Assembly (NCBI RefSeq): GCF_017875955.1
Contig: NZ_JAGINK010000001.1
Coordinates: 315,001-379,000 of the forward strand
Source of the DNA: Pseudomonas sp. BP8
GTDB taxonomy: Bacteria; Pseudomonadota; Gammaproteobacteria; Pseudomonadales; Pseudomonadaceae
Length of the DNA: 64,000 nucleotides
Direction: 5' to 3'
The notes under the pieces: model-generated
The model's input: only the letters and a program-made list of their open reading frames with translations
What the model was told of the DNA's origin: nothing
Database searches by the model: none
Translations under genes and position numbers: made by a program
Part shown: positions 1-8,237 of the stretch, piece by piece
Layout: each line of letters starts with the position of its first letter
Position numbering within the stretch: the first letter of the stretch is position 1

Positions 1-2
1 GA

Positions 3-557
3 TCAGTGCAGCGATGGCTTGGGCGCAGGCGCAGCGGGTGCGTTCAGCTCGGTGAACAGCAGCAGCGGCGCGACGCGCAGGTATTCGGTAACTTCCATGT
101 AGTCGCTCTCGCCGTCCTCGGATTCCTCAAGGGCGTCCTGGACCTGAGAGATCGCGACCAGGTCCTGGAGGACTTCCTTGGCCTCGGTGGAGAGCTCCTT
201 GCCACCGACGTTCAAGCCGAAGCCGGTGATGAAACCTTGGCACCACTCGCCCAGGGCGGCTGCGCGCTCGGTCAGCGCTTGCTCGTCACCGGGCAGCAGC
301 AGGACCAGGGCGACGTCATCGCCAGTAAGCTCGGCCTTGACCATTTCTTGCAGGCCGATCAGGGCGTTGCGCACGGCGTCGGCGGGATCGTTCTCGAGCA
401 GGCCGGCGGCGTCAGCCAGCCAGGCATCGGCATCGAAGCCGGCCCCGGCGCAACTGCGGCCGATCAACAGGCCGTGCAGTTCGGCAGGAGAGACAGGGTG
501 GCCATTGCTGGAAAGCAGCGTGGCGAATGCGGTGTACGGCGATTGAGTATTGGGCAT
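3..557 (-). CDS. ygfB: YgfB / UPF0149 (YecA-like) family protein
   Basis: Complete 184-residue protein; the stop codon lies at bases 3-5, so the gene just fits in the window. All-helical UPF0149 family, recognised from the N-terminal '[16 protein letters not shown]' stretch and the '[11 protein letters not shown]' motif near residue 103. Family knowledge: YgfB of P. aeruginosa affects expression of a peptidoglycan amidase (ampDh3) and beta-lactam tolerance; that role here is inference only. It is transcribed away from the zapA operon and shares the 558-710 spacer with it. Length is normal for the family. Confidence 0.88.
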   Translation of the reverse strand: MPNTQSPYTAFATLLSSNGHPVSPAELHGLLIGRSCAGAGFDADAWLADAAGLLENDPADAVRNALIGLQEMVKAELTGDDVALVLLLPGDEQALTERAAALGEWCQGFITGFGLNVGGKELSTEAKEVLQDLVAISQVQDALEESEDGESDYMEVTEYLRVAPLLLFTELNAPAAPAPKPSLH

Positions 558-710
558 GGGCTGCTAGGCGCCAGACGGCGCAATGTCTAGAATGAAGACC
601 TTGTATCCTAGCACCGGCAGGCGCGCCAAGACCATCGGCACTGGCCGGCGAGGGCCTGGCACAGGCATGATCGCCAGGCAGTCCACGATGGAGCGAATCG
701 AGTGCACCCC

Positions 711-920
711 ATGCAAGACAACGACCTGCAAGCGCTAATGAGTCGATTCGAGTTGCTGATCGAGCGTGTCGAGCAACTTAAACGGCAAAATGCACTCCTA
801 GTAGCGCAGGAAAAATCCTGGCGCGAAGAGCGCGCCCACCTCGTCGAAAAGAACGAGATCGCAAGGCGCAAGGTCGAATCGATGATCTTGCGGCTCAAGG
901 CCCTGGAGCAAGACTCATGA
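711..920 (+). CDS. TIGR02449 family small coiled-coil protein (ZapB-like size and context)
   Basis: A 69-residue, highly charged, almost entirely helical protein with a heptad-like pattern (LLIERVEQLKRQNALL), predicted coiled coil. I chose ATG 711; a GTG three codons upstream (702) is possible but less likely. The stop overlaps the zapA start by 4 bp (ATGA), so the two are translationally coupled. Family name TIGR02449 is from memory of the Pseudomonas neighbourhood. The pairing of a small coiled-coil protein with ZapA suggests a Z-ring accessory role, which is inference. Confidence 0.85.
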   Translation: MQDNDLQALMSRFELLIERVEQLKRQNALLVAQEKSWREERAHLVEKNEIARRKVESMILRLKALEQDS

Positions 921-1234
921 GTTCAAGCAATAGCGTCACCGTGCAGATCCTGGACAAGGAATACTCGATCATCTGCCCGCCCGAAGAGCGCAGCAACCTG
1001 GTCAGCGCCGCGCGCTACCTGGATGGCAAGATGCGCGAGATCCGCAGCAGCGGCAAAGTGATCGGCGCTGACCGCATCGCGGTCATGGCAGCCTTGAACA
1101 TCACCCATGAAATGCTCCATCGCCAGGAAACCCCAGAGGTGGTCAGCGGCACCACCACCCGCGAACAGGTGCGTGACCTGCTTGCACGGGTCGATGATGC
1201 ATTGGCCGACGACACGGGTACCAAAAACGGCTGA
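917..1234 (+). CDS. zapA: Cell division protein ZapA
   Basis: A 105-residue ZapA family protein. ZapA binds and cross-links FtsZ protofilaments at mid-cell. Visible: the N-terminal beta strand region 'VTVQILDKEYSIICPPEE' (residues 6-23), followed by 'LVSAARYLDGKMREIR' and 'IAVMAALNITHEML', the conserved ZapA helix. Start is the ATG in the ATGA overlap with the upstream coiled-coil gene. It is followed directly by the 6S RNA gene and fau, the classic zapA-ssrS-fau (ygfA) arrangement. Length is typical. Confidence 0.95.
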   Translation: MSSSNSVTVQILDKEYSIICPPEERSNLVSAARYLDGKMREIRSSGKVIGADRIAVMAALNITHEMLHRQETPEVVSGTTTREQVRDLLARVDDALADDTGTKNG

Positions 1235-1251
1235 GATTGGTATACTGGCGC

Positions 1252-1431
1252 CACTCCCTGGGAGATGCGCCAGTCGGTTATGTCCCTGAGCCGATACGCA
1301 CAACCACGGGGGTTGCACGCTGGGGCCGGTGTGCATGTCCGCCCGACGGAAAGCCTTAACGCCCCCTGCAATCTCCACCTTGAACTTTCGGGTTCAAGGG
1401 CTACGCCGATAGCGGTCTTATCGGGGAGCCT
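1252..1431 (+). ncRNA. ssrS: 6S RNA (SsrS)
   Basis: Located in the zapA-fau spacer, the conserved place for ssrS. A TATACT -10 box at 1241-1246 puts the 5' end near 1252. The 5' segment 'ctccctg' (1254-1260) pairs with 'cggggag' (1422-1428), giving the closing stem of an about 180-nt RNA; the middle is a long imperfect hairpin with an open bubble, the shape that mimics an open promoter and sequesters sigma-70 RNA polymerase. Ends are approximate. Transcription probably continues into fau or stops at the hairpin at 1441-1466. Confidence 0.88.
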
Positions 1432-1440
1432 GAATTGTCT

Positions 1441-1472
1441 ATTGCCCGCCTTCCCAGGCGGGCAATTTGTTT
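1441..1472 (+). terminator. Hairpin after 6S RNA
   Basis: Perfect 10-bp stem: attgcccgcc (1441-1450) with ggcgggcaat (1457-1466), loop of 6, then a T-rich run (tttgttt). It looks like an intrinsic terminator or attenuator between ssrS and fau. Confidence 0.7.
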
Positions 1473-1512
1473 GGCCGCCACGGCGGCCGACACCTCTGGG
1501 AACGCCTGTGCC

Positions 1513-2121
1513 ATGACCGACACCGCGCCGCTAACCCGCCCCCAGTTGCGCCGCTTGCTGCGCAACGCTCGCCGTGCCCTCACACCGGCCCAGCAGCGCC
1601 AGGCCACACTTGGCCTGTACCGCCAACTGGCGCAGCACCCGCTGTTCCGCCGCGCCCGACACATTGCCCTGTACCTGCCCAATGACGGCGAGATCGACCC
1701 GCGCCTGTTGCTGCGCGAGGCCCAGCGGCGCGGCAAGCGCACCTACCTGCCGGTGCTGCATGCCTGGCCGGCCACACGCATGGTGTTCCAACGTTTTGAA
1801 CACGGCGAGCGCCTGCGGCCCAACCGCTTTCGCATTCCGGAGCCGGTAATCGAGCGCAAGCGGCAACGGCCGATCTGGGCACTGGACCTGATCCTGCTGC
1901 CGCTGGTGGGGTTTGACGAAGTGGGTGGCCGGCTGGGCATGGGCGGTGGCTTCTATGACCGCAGCCTGGCTTATCAGGCGCGTCGCAAGACGTGGAAGAA
2001 ACCTTTGCTACTGGGGCTGGCCCATGAGTGCCAGAAGGTCGAGCGGCTGGCCCAGGCCAGTTGGGATGTACCGCTGCAAGGGACGGTTTCGGACCGCGGC
2101 TGGTATCTGACGCGCAACTGA
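1513..2121 (+). CDS. fau: 5-formyltetrahydrofolate cyclo-ligase
   Basis: A 202-residue member of the 5-FTHF cyclo-ligase family (YgfA/MTHFS), which converts 5-formyl-THF to 5,10-methenyl-THF with ATP. Visible: N-terminal 'LRRLLRNARRALTP' basic helix, 'ALYLPNDGEIDP' (substrate strand), and the C-terminal 'RLGMGGGFYDR' motif, the family's nucleotide/substrate loop, near residues 136-146. The open frame extends upstream to 1435, but ATG 1513 starts at the conserved N-terminus. It lies downstream of ssrS as in most gammaproteobacteria, where fau is linked to stress survival. Confidence 0.93.
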   Translation: MTDTAPLTRPQLRRLLRNARRALTPAQQRQATLGLYRQLAQHPLFRRARHIALYLPNDGEIDPRLLLREAQRRGKRTYLPVLHAWPATRMVFQRFEHGERLRPNRFRIPEPVIERKRQRPIWALDLILLPLVGFDEVGGRLGMGGGFYDRSLAYQARRKTWKKPLLLGLAHECQKVERLAQASWDVPLQGTVSDRGWYLTRN

Positions 2122-2139
2122 GTCACGCCCGAATGGGTA

Positions 2140-2289
2140 TCAGCGGGGTTGCGCGGCGGACTCGAGCGGGGTCTGGTAGGCGACATCCATCTTGCGCTCC
2201 AACAAACTCTGCGCATAACCGGTCGTAACGATGCCCAGGCCAAAGATAAAGGCCAGGATCCAGAGCAGGTCCGGTTTGCGTTTGTTCAT
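2140..2289 (-). CDS. Small single-span membrane protein, unknown function
   Basis: A 49-residue frame starting ATG AAC AAA CGC. Sequence: basic N-terminus (MNKRKPD), one hydrophobic segment (LLWILAFIFGLGIVTTGYA, about residues 8-26), then a short polar tail ending SAAQPR. It is convergent with fau, 18 bp from the fau stop. The good start context, transmembrane pattern and clean boundaries argue for a real short gene; I recall a similar small hypothetical next to fau in other pseudomonads. Function unknown. Confidence 0.65.
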   Translation of the reverse strand: MNKRKPDLLWILAFIFGLGIVTTGYAQSLLERKMDVAYQTPLESAAQPR

Positions 2290-2464
2290 TGATTGCCCCC
2301 CTACGGCAACTGTTGTGGCTCGACAGCTTTTTCAGTGCTGACGGAGCATGTCGCTTAAAATCGGCGCATTTTCCGTCAACGTGCGTCTACACGCAAACGT
2401 TCACTCCAACCGACTGTCGGTTTCATGCATCAGGTTATTTCAAACTTTGTCAGGAGCAACATCC

Positions 2465-2917
2465 ATGGCCTATTGGCTGATGAAATCCGAGCCCGATGAG
2501 CTGTCGATCGAAGATTTGGCGCGCTTGGGCGAGGCACGCTGGGACGGCGTACGCAACTATCAGGCGCGCAATTTCCTGAGGGCCATGAGCGTAGGCGACG
2601 AATTCTTCTTTTACCACTCGAGCTGCCCACAACCGGGTATTGCCGGGGTGGCCAGGATTACCGCTGCGGCGTATCCCGACCCGACCGCACTTGACCCCGA
2701 GAGCCACTATCACGACGCCAAGGCGACGGCCGAGAAAAACCCCTGGAGCGCGGTCGATGTGGCCCATGTGCAGACATTCAAACGATTGCTGGGGCTGGGC
2801 CTGCTGAAACAGCAGAGTGCGCTGGAAGAACTGCCGCTGGTGCAGAAAGGCACGCGGCTGTCGGTAATGCCGGTTACACCCGAACAGTGGGCGGCTATTT
2901 TGGCACTGAGCGCCTGA
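2465..2917 (+). CDS. EVE domain protein
   Basis: A 150-residue EVE (PUA-like fold) protein of the thymocyte nuclear protein 1 type. Visible: 'YWLMKSEPDE' at the start, 'WDGVRNYQARNFLR' near residue 30, 'GDEFFFYHSSC' and 'GIAGVARI', all hallmark segments. EVE/YTH-like proteins bind modified bases in nucleic acid; the ligand here is unknown. ATG 2465 follows the ribosome site aggagc at a good distance; the longer frame from 2348 lacks family similarity. The spacer 2290-2464 separates it from the divergent 49-residue gene. Confidence 0.92.
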   Translation: MAYWLMKSEPDELSIEDLARLGEARWDGVRNYQARNFLRAMSVGDEFFFYHSSCPQPGIAGVARITAAAYPDPTALDPESHYHDAKATAEKNPWSAVDVAHVQTFKRLLGLGLLKQQSALEELPLVQKGTRLSVMPVTPEQWAAILALSA

Positions 2918-2928
2918 CCCCGCGCTAG

Positions 2929-2963
2929 CCCTGTAGGAGCGGCGATGCGACGACCCTACAGGG
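2929..2963. repeat. Short REP-like hairpin
   Basis: cctgtagg (2930-2937) and cctacagg (2955-2962) form an inverted repeat. It resembles a degenerate P. putida REP element and sits between convergent genes, so it may act as a terminator. Confidence 0.55.
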
Positions 2964-2993
2964 AGATGCTCCGCTAAACGACGCGCGCTCAGC

Positions 2994-3398
2994 TCACTGC
3001 ACAATCAGGTTATTGAACAGCAGATCCTCAACGATAGGTTTGCCTTCCTCGGCCTCCAGCACCTGCTGCACCTGCTTCAGGGCTTCCTGGCGCAGCTTTT
3101 CCTTGGCGTCGACGTTGCTCAGGTTCTCCACAGATTGCTGGGTGAACAACGCCACCAGTTGGTTGCGGATCAGCGGCTCGTGGTGCTTGACCGTCTTGGC
3201 GGCCTCATCGCCGGTCACGCGCAGGGCGACATCGGCCTTGTACACGCGCAGCTTGGGGCTGCCGTCGAGGGCATAGTTGCCGACGAAGGGCGGGCTCAGG
3301 CTGATATAGGAGACCTTGGGCTCCCCTTCCTTGGCTTCTTCGGCCATGGCCGCCGCTGGCAGCATCAAGGCCAGTACCATCAAGATCCACGCTTTCAC
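2994..3398 (-). CDS. FliL-like flagellar basal body-associated protein
   Basis: A 134-residue secreted or membrane-anchored protein. I chose GTG 3396-3398 because GAGGAGCG lies just upstream; the frame to 3455 has no good start signal. Residues 1-20 form a signal peptide or anchor (VKAWILMVLALMLPAAAMA). The rest (YISLSPPFVGNYA..., LRVYKADVALRV, 'HEPLIRNQLVALF', C-terminal 'GKPIVEDLLFNNLIVQ') matches the FliL periplasmic domain, which helps stabilise flagellar stators. It is an isolated paralogue, not in a flagellar operon, so a true flagellar role is uncertain. Confidence 0.85.
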   Translation of the reverse strand: MKAWILMVLALMLPAAAMAEEAKEGEPKVSYISLSPPFVGNYALDGSPKLRVYKADVALRVTGDEAAKTVKHHEPLIRNQLVALFTQQSVENLSNVDAKEKLRQEALKQVQQVLEAEEGKPIVEDLLFNNLIVQ

Positions 3399-3555
3399 GA
3401 ATTCGCTCCTCAATACAGTTGGCGCCAGCTTACCCAGCACGTCGCTCAAACCCAAGCCCGGGCTTATGCCTGGCCATCAGGCCGGGCCATGCTCGTTGAC
3501 CCGGCGGCTGGCCCTCCTACACTTATCGGCCACCACACGCAAAGGAATAGCCCCG

Positions 3556-4533
3556 ATGAAAGCTGTGTTGTGCAAAACCCTGGGCCCGGCGCAGGACCTC
3601 GTGCTTGAAGACACCGCGAGCCCCACACCGAAGAAGAATGAAGTTCTCATCGACGTGCATGCCGCAGGGGTCAACTTCCCTGACACCCTGATCATCGAAG
3701 GCAAATACCAATTCCAGCCGCCGCTGCCGTTCTCGCCGGGTGGCGAGGCAGCAGGGGTGATCGCGGCCGTGGGCGAGAAAGCCGGCGCGTTCAAAGTTGG
3801 CGAGCGGGTCATGGCGCTGACCGGCTGGGGTGCCTTCGCCGAGCAGGTGGCCGTGCCGTTCCATAACGTGCTGCCTGTGCCCGACAGCATGGACTTGACC
3901 ACAGCGGCCGCCTTTGGCATGACCTATGGCACGTCGATGCATGCCCTGCGCCAGCGAGCCAAGCTGCAACCTGGGGAAACCCTGCTGGTGCTCGGCGCCT
4001 CGGGGGGTGTAGGTCTGGCAGCGGTCGAGATCGGCAAGGCGATGGGTGCCACAGTGATCGCCGCAGCCAGCAGTGCCGATAAGCTGGCAGTGGCCAAGGC
4101 GGCCGGTGCCGACGAGCTGATCGACTACAGCAAGGCCAGCCTGAAGGAAGAGATCAAGCGCCTGACCGGTGGCCAGGGCGTTGACGTGATCTACGATCCG
4201 GTCGGCGGCGAGCTGTTTGACCAGGCGGTGCGTGGCTTGGCCTGGAATGGGCGACTGCTGGTGGTGGGGTTTGCCAGCGGGACCATTCCACAGCTGCCGG
4301 TCAATTTGGCGCTGCTCAAAGGGGCCTCGGTGGTCGGGGTGTTCTGGGGAGCATTTGCCCAGCGCCAGCCTGAAGATAATGCGGCGAACTTCAGGCAGTT
4401 GTTTGCCTGGCATGCCGAAGGCAAGTTGAAGCCGCTGGTGTCGCAGACATACCCACTGGCCGAGGCCGGTGCAGCGATTGAGCGGCTGGCCCAGCGTCAG
4501 GCTGTAGGTAAGTTGGTGGTGTTGGCGCGATAG
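3556..4533 (+). CDS. NADPH:quinone oxidoreductase family protein (zinc-free MDR)
   Basis: A 325-residue medium-chain dehydrogenase/reductase of the quinone oxidoreductase subgroup. Visible: GroES-like N-terminal half with 'AAGVNFPDTLI' (residues 37-47), then the Rossmann domain with the nucleotide loop 'VLGASGGVGLAAVEIGKAMG' (residues 145-164). No structural-zinc cysteine cluster is seen, as expected for quinone/enal reductases. Start ATG 3556 is preceded by aaggaa. It is divergent from the FliL-like gene. The physiological substrate cannot be told from sequence. Confidence 0.92.
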   Translation: MKAVLCKTLGPAQDLVLEDTASPTPKKNEVLIDVHAAGVNFPDTLIIEGKYQFQPPLPFSPGGEAAGVIAAVGEKAGAFKVGERVMALTGWGAFAEQVAVPFHNVLPVPDSMDLTTAAAFGMTYGTSMHALRQRAKLQPGETLLVLGASGGVGLAAVEIGKAMGATVIAAASSADKLAVAKAAGADELIDYSKASLKEEIKRLTGGQGVDVIYDPVGGELFDQAVRGLAWNGRLLVVGFASGTIPQLPVNLALLKGASVVGVFWGAFAQRQPEDNAANFRQLFAWHAEGKLKPLVSQTYPLAEAGAAIERLAQRQAVGKLVVLAR

Positions 4534-4543
4534 CGGCGGGTCT

Positions 4544-4601
4544 GTGCCGGCCTCTTCGCGGGGCAAGCCCGCTCCTGCATGGGTGGCGAAGAGGCCGGCA
4601 C
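4544..4601. repeat. REP inverted repeat between convergent genes
   Basis: gtgccggcctcttcgc (4544-4559) is the exact reverse complement of gcgaagaggccggcac (4586-4601). P. putida-type REP; placed between the 3' ends of the oxidoreductase and chaC genes it is a plausible bidirectional terminator. Confidence 0.8.
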
Positions 4602-4615
4602 ACGCTGTGAAAAAA

Positions 4616-5266
4616 TCAAACTTCGCGCAGGTTATGGCAGCGCCTGAACCTGGCTTCCAGGTTGCGATCCGGCATCTGGTGACTGCGCAGCGCGTTCAAG
4701 GTCTGCTCGACATAATCGCGCGTAGTGCCGTAACGCCCGGTGGCACTGGCCAGGATATGGCTGAGCAAGCCGTCCGGTAACTCGCCGGCGTAGCACGGCA
4801 GATGCCGTTCCAGCACGAAACCCAAGGCCTGAACCTTGCTGCCGTCATCCAGACGGCAGGTCAGCCAGTGCGGGCGATAGGCCGGGAAAGGCATCTCGCG
4901 CTGCCACAGCGCCATCAGCGACTCATCCAGGTTGCTCTCGTCCAGGCGATAAGCGAAACCGCTGCACGAGCCACCGCGATCCAGCCCGAACACCAGCCCC
5001 GGGCACTCCGGCGTGCCACGGTGCTCGTGGGACCACAGATAGAGCCCGCGATGATAACCATGCACCCGCGCCCGCTGACGTTCGACCGAATTGCATTCCG
5101 GGCGCCAGATCAATGAGCCGTAGGCAAACAGCCACACCGGCCCACCGTCGTGGCGCGCCATGGTCGACTGCATCGAAGTGAACAGTTGCTCGCGCGTCAG
5201 TTGCTGACCGAAGTCGAGCGACGGAGGATATGACATCTTCCAGGATAGACTTTCCAGTGCCGACAT
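4616..5266 (-). CDS. chaC: ChaC-type gamma-glutamylcyclotransferase
   Basis: A 216-residue ChaC family protein, predicted to degrade glutathione to 5-oxoproline and Cys-Gly in the cytosol. Visible: the substrate-binding loop 'WLFAYGSLIWRPE' (about residues 45-57), 'HRGTPECPGLVFGLDRGG', and 'ALWQREM' containing the expected catalytic Glu. Two starts are possible: ATG 5266 (used) or ATG 5236 (MSYPPS); neither has a strong ribosome site. The next gene upstream on the same strand is 255 bp away, so it likely has its own promoter. Confidence 0.88.
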   Translation of the reverse strand: MSALESLSWKMSYPPSLDFGQQLTREQLFTSMQSTMARHDGGPVWLFAYGSLIWRPECNSVERQRARVHGYHRGLYLWSHEHRGTPECPGLVFGLDRGGSCSGFAYRLDESNLDESLMALWQREMPFPAYRPHWLTCRLDDGSKVQALGFVLERHLPCYAGELPDGLLSHILASATGRYGTTRDYVEQTLNALRSHQMPDRNLEARFRRCHNLREV

Positions 5267-5521
5267 ATGCTGCCGCCATTATTCCCCGAGAACTTGAGAA
5301 GAGCGCCACTGTAACTCACTGACGCCCCGCTGGACTTACCGTACGGCAGAAAGTCTGCCCAACGCAAGCCCCACCTGCGCAGCGCGGCCGCCGAAGTACG
5401 GGGCCTGCGAGCAATCGCACGGTATTGTTTCGAGTATAGTGAAAGTTATTGGCTGAGGCGGCAAGAATTACCGCCTTATAATCAACGTCGACAACTTTGG
5501 TTATTAGCCGAGCGGCACTAT
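5267..5521. other. Spacer upstream of chaC
   Basis: No convincing gene. It contains AT-rich stretches around 5430-5510 (gtgaaagttattgg, cttataat) that could hold the chaC promoter or downstream signals for the reductase. No clear terminator seen. Confidence 0.4.
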
Positions 5522-6490
5522 TCAACCACGTGGCGCATAAGCGAATACATCGGCGCGCATGCGATGGGCGTCCATCCCCGCTTCGACCAAAGCATCGAGG
5601 GTGGCGTAGACCATGTTCGGCGAGCCGCTGGCATAGACATGCACGTCATTCAGATCAGCAATGTCTTCGCAGACTGCTTCGTGCAACATGCCGCAGCGCC
5701 CTTCCCAACCGCACAGGTCGCTGACCACCTTGTGCAGGAACAGATTGGGCAGGCGCTGCCACTCGTCCCAGTGCTCGATGGCGTAGAAGTCTTCGGGACG
5801 ACGCACACCCCAGTACAGGTGCACCGGGTGCTTGAAGCCGTTGGCCCGGCAGTGCTCGACCAGGCTGTGCATCTGGCCCATACCGGTACCGGCGGCGATC
5901 AACACCAGCGGCCCATCGGGCAGCTCGGCCAGGTGCGTGTCACCAAACGGCATGTGGATACGCGCGATGCCGGTGCGCTGCAATTGCTCGATCAGCGCCA
6001 CCGCGCTGGGCTCGCGCGCCAACACGTGCAACTCCAGGTCGCGCCCGCCATGCGGAGCAGAAGCCAGCGAGAACGCCGCCTTGTCCGCGCCGTCGCGCTC
6101 GATCATCAGGTACTGCCCAGCGTGGTAGCGCAGCGGCTTGCCGGCGGGGGCACGCAGGCGCACCCGCCATACATCGCCACCGACTTCGACGCAGGCGCTG
6201 ACGGTGCAGGCCAGCTTGCGCACGGGCAGCTCGCCCAAGGCAAGTACGCCGTCCCAGAGCAAGATACAGTCCTCCAATGGCTCGGCGATGCAGGTGAACA
6301 GTTCGCCGTGGTCACGGACTTCACCGTCCTGACGCACCCGGCCCTCCACCAGCAACGCTGCGCAGACATGGCAGTTGCCATTGCGGCAGCTGCTTGGGCA
6401 GTCATAGCCCAAGCGGCGCGCGCCATCCAGAATCCTCTCGCCGGGCTCGAGCGTCAGTACCGCCCCGGACGGCTGCAACGTTACCTGCAT
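5522..6490 (-). CDS. CDP-6-deoxy-hexenulose reductase-like 2Fe-2S/FAD oxidoreductase
   Basis: A 322-residue protein with a plant-type ferredoxin domain fused to a ferredoxin-NADP reductase module. Visible: 2Fe-2S ligands in 'CPSSCRNGNCHVC' plus a later Cys ('FTCIAEP'), FAD-binding 'YHAGQYLMI', and NAD(P)-binding 'LVLIAAGTGMGQMHSL'. The start ATG (6488-6490) overlaps the ubiD stop by one base (TGATG), indicating translational coupling; the frame extension to 6514 runs into ubiD and is disregarded. It may supply electrons to a ubiquinone or flavin enzyme; the partner is unknown. Same gene order as in other Pseudomonas. Confidence 0.9.
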   Translation of the reverse strand: MQVTLQPSGAVLTLEPGERILDGARRLGYDCPSSCRNGNCHVCAALLVEGRVRQDGEVRDHGELFTCIAEPLEDCILLWDGVLALGELPVRKLACTVSACVEVGGDVWRVRLRAPAGKPLRYHAGQYLMIERDGADKAAFSLASAPHGGRDLELHVLAREPSAVALIEQLQRTGIARIHMPFGDTHLAELPDGPLVLIAAGTGMGQMHSLVEHCRANGFKHPVHLYWGVRRPEDFYAIEHWDEWQRLPNLFLHKVVSDLCGWEGRCGMLHEAVCEDIADLNDVHVYASGSPNMVYATLDALVEAGMDAHRMRADVFAYAPRG

Positions 6491-7956
6491 CAATCTATTC
6501 CCAACTGATCCCACAGCTCATCGATACGGCGGGTGACGGCATCGTCCTTGACGATGGCCCGACCCCATTCGCGTGTAGTCTCGCCCGGCCACTTGTGCGT
6601 CGCATCCAGGCCCATCTTCGACCCCAACCCGGATACCGGCGACGCGAAGTCGAGGTAGTCGATCGGGGTGTTGTCGATCATTACCGTATCACGCTTGGGG
6701 TCCATGCGCGTGGTGATGGCCCAGATCACGTCGTTCCAGTCACGGGCGTTGATATCGTCGTCGGTGACAATAACGAACTTGGTGTACATGAACTGTCGCA
6801 GGAACGACCACACACCGAGCATTACCCGCTTGGCATGCCCGGGGTACTGCTTCTTGATGGTCACTACCGCCATGCGGTACGAACACCCTTCAGGCGGCAG
6901 GTAGAAGTCGATGATCTCCGGGAACTGCTTTTGCAGGATCGGCACAAACACTTCGTTCAGCGCCACGCCGAGGATCGCTGGCTCATCCGGTGGCCGGCCG
7001 GTGTAGGTGCTGTGGTAGATCGGCTTGCGTCGATGAGTGATGCGCTCGATGGTGAACACCGGGAAGCTGTCCACCTCGTTGTAGTAGCCGGTGTGGTCGC
7101 CATAGGGACCTTCCGGGGCCATTTCACCCGGATGGATCACCCCTTCGAGGATGATTTCGGCAGTGGCCGGCACTTGCAGGTCGTTGCCGCGGCACTTGAC
7201 CAGCTCGGTACGATTGCCGCGCAACAAGCCAGCGAAGGCGTATTCGGACAAGGTGTCGGGTACCGGGGTCACGGCGCCGAGAATGGTCGCCGGGTCTGCG
7301 CCCAGGGCCACAGCCACCGGAAACGGCTGACCAGGGTGCTTCTCGCACCACTCGCGGTAATCGAGCGCGCCGCCACGGTGGCTCAGCCAGCGCATGATGA
7401 CCTTGTTGCGGCCGATCACCTGCTGGCGATAGATGCCCAGGTTCTGTCGTTCTTTGTTCGGCCCACGGGTGACGGTCAGGCCCCAGGTGATCAGCGGCGC
7501 CACGTCGCCTGGCCAGCAGTGCTGGATCGGCAACTGGCTGAGGTCGACGTCTTCGCCCTCGATCACCGTCTCCTGGCACACCGCGTCTTTAACGACCTTG
7601 GGCGCCATCGACACGACCTTCTTGAAGATCGGCAGCTTGGACCAGGCATCCTTGAGCCCCTTGGGCGGCTCAGGTTCCTTGAGGAAGGCCAACAGCTTGC
7701 CGATCTCGCGCAGCTCTTCGACCGACTCAGCGCCCATGCCCATCGCCACCCGCTCCGGGGTGCCGAACAGGTTGCCGAGTACCGGGATATCGAACCCGGT
7801 AGGTTTTTCGAACAGCAGCGCCGGGCCCTTGGCGCGCAAGGTGCGATCGCAGACTTCGGTCATTTCCAGGACGGGAGAAATCGGAACCTGGATGCGCTTG
7901 AGTTCGCCGCGCTGCTCCAAGCCACGGATAAAGTCGCGCAAATCGCGATACTGCAT
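6490..7956 (-). CDS. ubiD: 4-hydroxy-3-polyprenylbenzoate decarboxylase UbiD
   Basis: A 488-residue UbiD enzyme; decarboxylates the polyprenylated ring in ubiquinone synthesis using prenylated FMN made by UbiX. Visible: N-terminal '[20 protein letters not shown]', the prFMN-region '[19 protein letters not shown]' (about residues 170-190), and '[13 protein letters not shown]', which carries the conserved acidic catalytic segment, then '[16 protein letters not shown]'. Full family length. It heads a two-gene unit with the downstream iron-sulphur flavoreductase (one-base overlap). Confidence 0.96.
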   Translation of the reverse strand: MQYRDLRDFIRGLEQRGELKRIQVPISPVLEMTEVCDRTLRAKGPALLFEKPTGFDIPVLGNLFGTPERVAMGMGAESVEELREIGKLLAFLKEPEPPKGLKDAWSKLPIFKKVVSMAPKVVKDAVCQETVIEGEDVDLSQLPIQHCWPGDVAPLITWGLTVTRGPNKERQNLGIYRQQVIGRNKVIMRWLSHRGGALDYREWCEKHPGQPFPVAVALGADPATILGAVTPVPDTLSEYAFAGLLRGNRTELVKCRGNDLQVPATAEIILEGVIHPGEMAPEGPYGDHTGYYNEVDSFPVFTIERITHRRKPIYHSTYTGRPPDEPAILGVALNEVFVPILQKQFPEIIDFYLPPEGCSYRMAVVTIKKQYPGHAKRVMLGVWSFLRQFMYTKFVIVTDDDINARDWNDVIWAITTRMDPKRDTVMIDNTPIDYLDFASPVSGLGSKMGLDATHKWPGETTREWGRAIVKDDAVTRRIDELWDQLGID

Positions 7957-8098
7957 GCGTGAGCCTCGTGTTGGCCGTATCGGTCGGGGTGCAGAGTGTA
8001 GCGCCTAAGGGGGGAAAATGGCCAAAGGAGTCTTGTCAGTCCCGGGGCTGCGTCGCAGCCATTCGCGGGACAGCGCTGACCCACGGAACGGCGCAGTA

Positions 8099-8146
8099 CC
8101 TGTAGGAGCGGGCTTGACCCGCGAACACCGGCGAAGCCGGTGCCAT
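8099..8146. repeat. REP element
   Basis: Contains cctgtaggagcgggcttg followed by cgcgaacaccggcgaagccggtg, the typical core and imperfect palindrome of P. putida REP sequences. Lies between the ubiD start and the rho 3' end. Confidence 0.7.
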
Positions 8147-8190
8147 CCTTCAACGCTGACAGCCCCCCACACCATTGCCGATCAACAGAC

Positions 8191-8222
8191 AGCAAAAAAC
8201 CGGGTTTCCCCGGCTTTCTGGC
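8191..8222 (-). terminator. Intrinsic terminator of rho
   Basis: On the minus strand: aaagccgggg-aaa-cccggtttttt, a GC stem followed by a T run, located 16-47 bp past the rho stop. Confidence 0.8.
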
Positions 8223-8237
8223 TTGAAGCGGCGAAGC

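Noticed and set aside
5316..5525. 69-residue minus-strand frame upstream of chaC
   Set aside because: No ribosome site, unusual composition (NNFHYTRNNTV), no family; treated as spacer.
6394..7962. 522-residue plus-strand frame across ubiD
   Set aside because: Shadow of ubiD in GC-rich DNA; no domain recognisable, while the minus-strand product is a full UbiD.
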